Shown here: positions 1-4,309 of the stretch, one piece after another
Numbering within the stretch: position 1 is the stretch's first letter
How the letters are laid out: each line of letters opens with the position of its first letter
Source of the DNA: Pseudomonadota bacterium
GTDB taxonomy: Bacteria; Pseudomonadota; Gammaproteobacteria; Burkholderiales; Sulfuriferulaceae
Assembly: GCA_021790625.1 (NCBI GenBank)
Contig: JAJYGL010000275.1
Coordinates: forward strand, 1 to 6,307
DNA length: 6,307 nt
Direction of reading: 5' to 3'
Made by a program: the position numbers and the translations under genes
The notes under the pieces: model-generated
Told to the model about the DNA's origin: nothing
The model's database searches: none
What the model saw: the letters and a program-made list of their open reading frames with translations, nothing else

Positions 1-198
1 TTTGCAAGGGCATGATGGTCACCATGAATGCGCGAATCGGTCTGACAGCGCAAAGCCAGCGTTGCAAATGGCGTCTTGCCTGTTGATACGGTTGTCCGGC
101 ACAGCCAACCGCGCTTGCCTGCCGATAAGGAATATTAACGATTGATCTATCCATCATCTGTGCGTTGGCGCACACAATAGTGGAGCAAGCGCGTAACA
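1..198. other. Unassigned left edge downstream of the Crp-like gene
   Basis: No gene could be assigned here. Two short frames are open. On the minus strand a frame starts at paired ATGs (157-152) and stays open to the left edge, about 52 codons. On the plus strand a frame enters at base 2 and stops at 143-145, about 47 codons. Neither has a convincing ribosome-binding site or a recognisable motif, and they overlap each other, so at most one could be real. The minus-strand frame could be the 5' end of a gene lying to the left, in the same direction as the Crp-like gene. Confidence 0.35.
159..174 (-). terminator. Small hairpin after the Crp-like gene, possible weak terminator
   Basis: A perfect 6-bp stem (TGTGCG / CGCACA) with a 4-base loop begins about 25 bases beyond the stop codon of the Crp-like gene. 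No run of T follows on the minus strand, so it does not meet the usual definition of an intrinsic terminator. It may only be a local structured element. Confidence 0.2.
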
Positions 199-993
199 TC
201 ATTCCCGCTCAGCCGAAACCGGCGTCTGGCTATGGGCGGTATCGTTCAGCAAACGATCGGACTCCTGTTTTACCACAGCATAACATTCGCAGGCACGGGA
301 TTCCAGTCCTGAACGATCGAGAACGGTAATGTGACCTCGGCGATACCGGATCAGGCCGGCGCGTTGCAGGTTTCCGGCTGCCTCGGTAATGCCTTCGCGG
401 CGCACACCGAGCATGCCGGCAATCAATTCCTGCGTTATGGTCAGTTCGTCTGATGGCACGCGATCGAGCATCAACAGCAGCCAGCGGCACAATTGTTGTT
501 CCACCGAATGATACCGGTTACAAACTGCGGTCTGGGATATCAGCGTGATCAAAGACTGGGTATAACGCAACATCAAATGCATCATCGGGCCGGCGAGATT
601 GAATTCCGCCATCAGCGCACCCGTTTTCAGCCGGTAGCCATACCCAGCAGTTTGCACGACGGCTCGATTGAGCGTGGTAACGCCGCCTAAGAAAAGCGCG
701 ATACCGACGACACCCTCACGACCTACACCAGCAATTTCTACCGCAGCGCCGCTTTCCATTTCGTAATACAGAGACGCGATGGCGGTCGTTGGAAAATAGG
801 CATACGGCAGCCGCCCACCGGATTCATGCAACGCTTCACCCAACAGCATGGGCACCAGTTCCAGGTCAGGAGAAATACGTTCGAATTCAGCCGGTGACAA
901 CGCGGCGAGCAACCGGTTCTGATCGGGGTGGTGCGAAATGTGCATGTACGGTTTCAAAATAAGCATTGCATTCGGCGGGCACAGAAACCTCAT
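199..993 (-). CDS. Crp/Fnr-family transcriptional regulator
   Basis: This is a cytoplasmic DNA-binding regulator of the Crp/Fnr superfamily. Residues about 28-120 form the cyclic-nucleotide-binding-like beta barrel (the GRLPYAYFPTTAIAS stretch is typical of the subgroup). Residues 134-160 form the dimerisation helix. Residues 184-226 carry the winged helix-turn-helix, with ITQELIAGMLGVRREGITEA followed by a wing at GLIRYRRGHITVLD. The cAMP phosphate-binding signature of true CRP is not recognisable. The N-terminal cysteines of FNR are missing, so cAMP or an Fe-S cluster is an unlikely signal and the effector is unknown. Three starts are possible: 993 (weak GAG upstream), 966 and 945. The family's conserved sequence begins near HPDQNRLLAAL, just after the 945 start, so the first 16 residues are doubtful. 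The gene is divergent from the DUF1003 gene, which may be one of its targets. Confidence 0.88.
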   Translation of the reverse strand: MRFLCPPNAMLILKPYMHISHHPDQNRLLAALSPAEFERISPDLELVPMLLGEALHESGGRLPYAYFPTTAIASLYYEMESGAAVEIAGVGREGVVGIALFLGGVTTLNRAVVQTAGYGYRLKTGALMAEFNLAGPMMHLMLRYTQSLITLISQTAVCNRYHSVEQQLCRWLLLMLDRVPSDELTITQELIAGMLGVRREGITEAAGNLQRAGLIRYRRGHITVLDRSGLESRACECYAVVKQESDRLLNDTAHSQTPVSAERE

Positions 994-1028
994 TGGATCT
1001 CATCGTGCATCTCATCGGTATGTCGGAC

Positions 1029-1065
1029 ATATTACTCTCATTTGCGTTTGCGTTGTGTGCGTCAA
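1029..1065 (-). promoter_or_regulatory. Possible promoter elements for the Crp-like gene
   Basis: Read on the minus strand, a good -10-like hexamer TAATAT (1034-1029) lies about 35 to 90 bases upstream of the candidate start codons. A -35-like TTGACG occurs at 1065-1060, but the 25-base spacing between them is too long for a standard sigma-70 promoter. Either the -10 works with a poor -35 or with an activator, or one of the two matches is chance. Between them lies a tandem TTTGCG repeat (plus strand 1041-1052) that could be part of a binding site. Confidence 0.25.
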
Positions 1066-1165
1066 CCCACAGATTTTTTATTGGGAAAAACGTACCATAC
1101 CTTCACTCGCTTTTCCATCTGATCTCGCTCCTGCGCGGGATTACCTGGGGAAATATCACACAATC

Positions 1166-1171
1166 AGGGAG
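1166..1171 (+). promoter_or_regulatory. Ribosome-binding site deciding the DUF1003 start
   Basis: AGGGAG ends three bases before the in-frame GTG at 1175. The spacing is short but usable. It is the only purine-rich Shine-Dalgarno match this close ahead of the conserved part of the protein, and it supports the GTG over the upstream ATG at 938. A second in-frame GTG at 1190 is too far away to use it. Confidence 0.5.
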
Positions 1172-1174
1172 ATC

Positions 1175-1807
1175 GTGGAACAACCTACCGTGTCAACGCC
1201 GCCGCCTTCTGATCACCAGGACACTTCGCCAAAATCCGAACAGGATCAAATCAGCCAGAATATCGAGGCCGTGCTGGATTTCTACGCGCGCGAAGAACAA
1301 AAGGTCGGCCAATGGCAGCGCATGCTCGAACGGATCAGTTTATTCATCGGTCAGCCGTTTTTTCCCGGTTTCGTTCTACTGTTTATCGCACTCTGGATAC
1401 TTGCCAACACCGTCTTGCGTCTGTTTGGACAGGCTGCCTTCGATCCGCCGCCTTATGCTTGGCTGCAGGGAATTATCGGTTTAAGCGCCTTGTTGACGAC
1501 AAGCATCGTGTTGGGTAAACAGAACCGGCTTTCCAGACTAGAGGAACATCGGGCGCACCTGGATTTGACAGTGACATTACTGACCGAGCAAAAAGCGGCG
1601 AAACTGATTGACCTGCTGGAAGAATTGCGGCGCGATTTGCCCAATGTCAAAAACCGTCATGATCCCGAGGCAGCAGCGTTGCAGCAGTCCATGAACCCCG
1701 ATCTGGTGCTTGCCGCACTGGATGAACTCAACGAATCGGGCGAGCGATTGAAACCCGACGCTGAAGCGAAAGCAGTGGACGCTGGCAATGCTCAAGAAAA
1801 TCAATAA
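1175..1807 (+). CDS. DUF1003 family inner-membrane protein
   Basis: The 210-residue product belongs to DUF1003, a family of small bacterial membrane proteins of unknown function. The N-terminus is polar and Pro/Ser/Gln-rich (1-30). An amphipathic stretch, about 31-58, follows (FYAREEQKVGQWQRMLERIS). Transmembrane helix 1 is about 62-84 (FVLLFIALWILANTV). The family's FDP motif is at 89-91. Transmembrane helix 2 is about 94-114, followed by the typical GKQNRLSRLEEHRAHLDL segment. A charged helical region to about 157 looks coiled-coil-like, and the tail is acidic. The frame is open back to an ATG at 938, but that stretch overlaps the divergent regulator, is Cys/His/Ile-rich and does not resemble the family, so I start at the GTG at 1175. 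Helices and motif are read directly from the sequence. Any role, such as envelope stress, is unknown. Confidence 0.82.
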   Translation: MEQPTVSTPPPSDHQDTSPKSEQDQISQNIEAVLDFYAREEQKVGQWQRMLERISLFIGQPFFPGFVLLFIALWILANTVLRLFGQAAFDPPPYAWLQGIIGLSALLTTSIVLGKQNRLSRLEEHRAHLDLTVTLLTEQKAAKLIDLLEELRRDLPNVKNRHDPEAAALQQSMNPDLVLAALDELNESGERLKPDAEAKAVDAGNAQENQ

Positions 1808-1913
1808 TGCAGCCCATCTTTCTTATTTCCACATGAGATTGCGATCCGCTTTTACCGCAGCACGCATGGGACGGGGCTTGGCGGGCGAACTGCCGCGTTG
1901 TGCCGCTGGTCAA

Positions 1914-1941
1914 GGAGAATAACCCTTGGAGAATAACCCTT
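1914..1941. repeat. Perfect 14-bp tandem duplication
   Basis: The 14-base unit GGAGAATAACCCTT occurs twice with no gap (1914-1927 and 1928-1941). It lies in the last codons of the HicA-like frame. Since 14 is not a multiple of three, gain or loss of one copy changes the frame and the position of the stop. It looks like a recent slippage or break-repair duplication. Confidence 0.9.
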
Positions 1942-1975
1942 GACGGCGCGTCACGCCTCGCATTTCATCCCGCCA

Positions 1976-1991
1976 GGCCGCCGTCGCGGCC
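1976..1991. repeat. GC-rich perfect hairpin within the HicA-like tail
   Basis: GGCCGC, loop CGTC, GCGGCC forms a perfect 6-bp GC stem. A second short inverted repeat, TGACG-GCG-CGTCA, follows at 1941-1953, touching the tandem duplication. Both are inside the part of the HicA-like frame that does not match the family, so they may mark the recombination scar that replaced the toxin's C-terminus. Confidence 0.5.
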
Positions 1992-2186
1992 ATGTGGGAA
2001 TAGATCAGCGGTTCCCTAACTTGCTTGGGGTGTGGCACACTGATTTGTCCTGGCTTGTTGGGGTGGGTAAAAATATGATGGTTACCTTTCACGCCACGCA
2101 GCGTCCAACCGTCTTCTTCAAGTTGCTTGATGATCTGCCTGCTGTTCATGGTGGGTATGATAACCACTCAATTGAAATAATCAATA

Positions 2187-2218
2187 CCATAACGTTACGT
2201 TATGTTACGGTAATATGG
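2187..2218. promoter_or_regulatory. Compound palindrome, candidate operator upstream of the HicA-like gene
   Basis: A perfect 17-base palindrome, CATAACGT-T-ACGTTATG, occupies 2188-2204. GTTACG occurs at 2194-2199 and again at 2204-2209, exactly 10 bases (one helical turn) apart. The whole element is bounded by inverted CCATA (2187-2191) and TATGG (2214-2218). It lies about 20-50 bases upstream of the GTG of the HicA-like frame, where an autoregulatory operator of a toxin-antitoxin module would sit. On the minus strand a TATGGT hexamer could be a -10 overlapping it. The symmetry is seen directly, and its role as an operator is inferred. The AACGT-rich core also resembles sites of some MerR-type regulators. 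Confidence 0.5.
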
Positions 2219-2225
2219 AAAACGG

Positions 2226-2243
2226 GCAGCGCCGATCGGCTGC
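2226..2243 (-). terminator. Possible terminator of the glucan synthase / DUF3096 / diguanylate cyclase operon
   Basis: GCAGC and GCTGC pair around an 8-base loop that itself contains most of a GCCGATCGGC palindrome. Read on the minus strand, the hairpin is followed after a few bases by GTTTTCC, a short T run. It lies about 100 bases beyond the stop of the diguanylate cyclase gene. The T tract is weak, so Rho-dependent ending is equally possible. Confidence 0.3.
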
Positions 2244-2345
2244 GGTAAGAAGCCACCTTAAACTCGATACATGATTGTCTTGACTAATGGGTCCACTTCG
2301 GCCATTCCTCGATCGTGTTGCCGTGGTTCCCAAGGAATTTCCGGG

Positions 2346-4091
2346 TCAGACGCTCCGATGATCTGACACCGGATCGTTGCCCGAGCCATGTCGTTGTGGT
2401 GAGGCATTCATGTTGGTTTTATAGAACTGATAGTTGTTGCGACCGTTTGCCTTGGCGTGATACATCGCGGTGTCCGCGTTTTGCATCATGGCGTCCAGGT
2501 TCGTGCTGTCATCCGGATAGACACTGATGCCAAGACTGATGGAAACCGTGATTTCGTGTTCACCAATAGAATGCGGGGTTACGAATGCGGCAAGCAGTTT
2601 TTCCGCGATCAGGGTTGCGCCTTTAGGTTGTTCTGTTTCCGACAGCAAGATGACGAATTCATCACCGCCCTGACGGCACACCGTGTCAGTCGCACGCACG
2701 CATTCGGTCAACCGCTTCGCAACCGACTGCAGCAATCCGTCGCCAATCGCATGGCCGAGTGAATCGTTGATCTGCTTGAAATTATCCAGATCGAGAAACA
2801 GCAAGGCAACTTGTTGGTGATGCCGATGCGCAAGCCCGATTGCCCGCCCGAGGCGTTCTGTCAGCAACATGCGGTTGGGCAAGCCGGTGAGAAAGTCATG
2901 CTGCGCCATATGCGCCATCTTGCGAGCCGTGGTGCGTGATTCGCTGACATCATGGAATACGATCACCGCGCCGGTAACCTTGCCATCCCGGTTGTGAATG
3001 GGGGCGGATGAATCTTCAATCAATGATTCGAATCCGTCGCGACGAATCAGAATGGCATTGGCCGCCAGTTCCACTGCCTTATCTTCGGTAATGGCGCGTT
3101 GCGCCGGATTTACGGCGGTCATGCGTGTGACGCCGTCAATGAGGCGGAATACTTCGGCCAATGGCCGATGCATGGCATCCGTCCGTGACCAACCGGTTAT
3201 TGCCTCCGCTACCTGATTCATATAACTGACCCTGCCCGCCAGATCGGTGACCAGAACGGCGTCTCCTATGGAATCCAGTGTCACCTGGGCGCGCTCTTTT
3301 TCATTGAATAGATCTTCTTCGGCAAGGAGCAGCCGGTGTTCGTCCAACTTGCGCTCAGTAATGTCCTCGATGGTCTGCACATGGCCGCACACCGCGCTTG
3401 CACCCATGGCGGCGCCATTGACACGGGTCCACACGACGCTGCCATCCTTGCGCAAAAAGCGATACTCTGTCTTGAACGGCGTGATGTTGTGCGCTGCTTC
3501 ATGCCATTCAGCGAGCACCCGTTGGCGATCTTCAGGGTGAATCGCCAGACTCCAGTTAGTGCCCAATGCCTGTTCATTACTCAGTCCAGCTATTTTTTGA
3601 TAGGCTGCATTGGTATAGACACACAGGCCTTGGGCATCGGACACAAAAATACCCAGCGGAGAGGCATCGCTCATCGCCTGAAAACGTCCTTCGCTGTCGC
3701 GCTGCGCGTCTTTGGCGATCTTGCGCTCGATCAGGTAATTCAACGCTCGCGGCATCCAGTATGCATCCATATGTTTTTTGGCGAAATACTCATGTGCGCC
3801 GTGTTGTATGGCTGCTTCATCGATCTTGTCGCTCAAACCCAGAACCAGCGCATGCGGCGCGACCTGCATTACCTGATCGATCATGGTGACACCCTGACCA
3901 TCGGGCAATGCCAGGTCAAGCAGCACCACGTCAAAGCGTTCCTGATGCATATGTTCAAGGGCTGCGGAAAGCTGTGTCACCCATTTGATATGGAACCGGC
4001 TGTCTTTGGCTTTTGCGATAGCGTCTTGTATCTGTCCGGCATCCGCAGGATCGTTCTCAACAAGAAGGACACTTGTCATTGATTGATGCAT
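2346..4091 (-). CDS. REC-PAS-PAS-GGDEF response regulator (diguanylate cyclase)
   Basis: The 581-residue cytoplasmic protein should make cyclic di-GMP from two GTP under control of phosphorylation and PAS sensing. Residues 6-122 are a receiver domain with phospho-acceptor D59 (VVLLDLALPD), switch residue S87 and conserved K105. The acidic pocket reads E12-N13-D14, so one usual Asp is replaced by Asn. PAS 1 is about 134-248 and ends in the PAC pattern RKDGSVVW...IEDITERK. PAS 2 is about 263-388. The GGDEF domain covers about 396-558. It has DFLTGLPNR, metal and nucleotide residues D434, K439, N442 and D451, an intact GGDEF at 475-479, and an RxxD inhibitory site (R466-D469) five residues before it. 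The start is supported by CAGGAG seven bases ahead of the ATG (4104-4099). No transmembrane segment and no EAL domain are seen. After NNYQFYKTNMNA the tail is unusual and short. It follows the DUF3096 gene by 45 bases, with no histidine kinase in the window. Confidence 0.93.
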   Translation of the reverse strand: MHQSMTSVLLVENDPADAGQIQDAIAKAKDSRFHIKWVTQLSAALEHMHQERFDVVLLDLALPDGQGVTMIDQVMQVAPHALVLGLSDKIDEAAIQHGAHEYFAKKHMDAYWMPRALNYLIERKIAKDAQRDSEGRFQAMSDASPLGIFVSDAQGLCVYTNAAYQKIAGLSNEQALGTNWSLAIHPEDRQRVLAEWHEAAHNITPFKTEYRFLRKDGSVVWTRVNGAAMGASAVCGHVQTIEDITERKLDEHRLLLAEEDLFNEKERAQVTLDSIGDAVLVTDLAGRVSYMNQVAEAITGWSRTDAMHRPLAEVFRLIDGVTRMTAVNPAQRAITEDKAVELAANAILIRRDGFESLIEDSSAPIHNRDGKVTGAVIVFHDVSESRTTARKMAHMAQHDFLTGLPNRMLLTERLGRAIGLAHRHHQQVALLFLDLDNFKQINDSLGHAIGDGLLQSVAKRLTECVRATDTVCRQGGDEFVILLSETEQPKGATLIAEKLLAAFVTPHSIGEHEITVSISLGISVYPDDSTNLDAMMQNADTAMYHAKANGRNNYQFYKTNMNASPQRHGSGNDPVSDHRSV

Positions 4092-4136
4092 GCTGGTTCT
4101 CCTGAAATTATCGAATCGGTCATGTGCCCCCTTGTG

Positions 4137-4295
4137 TCATCTCAACAAATGAATGTCGCCAGTACCGAACAATCCGACCAAACCAATAATGATCAGATAA
4201 ATCGCGACAATATAATTCAGCAGGTTTGGCGCAACCAGTATCAAAATGCCTGCAATCAAAGAAACTATCGGGGTAAGGCTGGTATGGATGTTCAT
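4137..4295 (-). CDS. DUF3096 family membrane miniprotein (52 aa)
   Basis: This short gene encodes MNIHTSLTPIVSLIAG followed by ILILVAPNLLNYIVAIYLII and a GLVGLFGTGD tail ending in HLLR. Nearly the whole protein is hydrophobic: one helix at about 7-22, a PNLLNY turn (23-28), then a second helix at about 29-44 ending in a Gly-rich stretch. That is the pattern of DUF3096, a family of tiny two-helix bacterial membrane proteins of unknown function. The start is well supported, with CAGGAG (4307-4302) six bases ahead of the ATG. It begins 14 bases after the stop of the glucan synthase gene and ends 45 bases before the diguanylate cyclase, so it is probably translated from the same transcript. Longer frames on the opposite strand here are shadows. 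Confidence 0.87.
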   Translation of the reverse strand: MNIHTSLTPIVSLIAGILILVAPNLLNYIVAIYLIIIGLVGLFGTGDIHLLR

Positions 4296-4301
4296 ATTGC
4301 T

Positions 4302-4307
4302 CTCCTG
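4302..4307 (-). promoter_or_regulatory. Ribosome-binding site of the DUF3096 gene
   Basis: CAGGAG lies just past the stop codon of the glucan synthase gene and six bases before the ATG of the miniprotein. The same octamer TCAGGAGA precedes the diguanylate cyclase start, so both downstream genes of the cluster have strong and nearly identical initiation signals. Confidence 0.75.
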
Positions 4308-4309
4308 AG

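Larger units (their letters stand above)
1910..2167 (-). pseudogene. hicA: Degenerate orphan HicA-like toxin gene
   Basis: The first 45 or so residues match the HicA mRNA-interferase toxin, a small double-stranded-RNA-binding-like ribonuclease normally neutralised by HicB. They run from MNSRQIIKQLEEDGW through GVKGNHHIFTHPNKPG to VPHPKQ. The GxHH motif carries the histidine thought to be catalytic. Normal HicA is about 60 residues and ends with a helix of the type GTVKSILKQAGL. Here the sequence departs after PHPK into an unrelated 43-residue tail (VREPLIYSHMAATAAW...), and neither other frame restores the missing helix. No hicB lies downstream, where only about 100 bases remain before the convergent DUF1003 gene, or upstream. 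The longest frame begins at a GTG (2167). The family-like start is the ATG at 2149-2147, which gives 79 residues, and no Shine-Dalgarno precedes either. The most likely reading is a decayed toxin module. A functional extended variant is less likely. Confidence 0.65.

Noticed and set aside
1..157. Minus-strand frame starting with two ATGs and open to the left edge, as a gene start
   Set aside because: Only about 52 codons are visible. There is no Shine-Dalgarno, the start sits next to a hairpin, the composition is Arg/Gln-rich and no family is recognised. It is noted only as a possibility.
938..1174. N-terminal extension of the DUF1003 frame from an ATG at 938
   Set aside because: It overlaps the divergent regulator, reads as Cys/His-rich sequence unlike the family, and has no good ribosome-binding site. 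The GTG at 1175 has AGGGAG just ahead and begins next to the conserved region.
1808..1909. A hicB antitoxin gene downstream of the HicA-like frame
   Set aside because: Only about 100 bases lie before the convergent DUF1003 gene. The minus-strand frames there are short (one starts MRAAVKADRN and stops after 14 codons) and do not resemble HicB.
2187..2243. End of an insertion sequence or attachment site
   Set aside because: The inverted repeats are close together and there is no matching partner, target-site duplication or transposase or integrase sequence in the window. An operator plus a hairpin explains them better.
3336..4082. 248-codon plus-strand frame antisense to the diguanylate cyclase
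   Set aside because: It lies entirely inside a gene with strong domain matches on the other strand and has no recognisable motif. It is a shadow frame.
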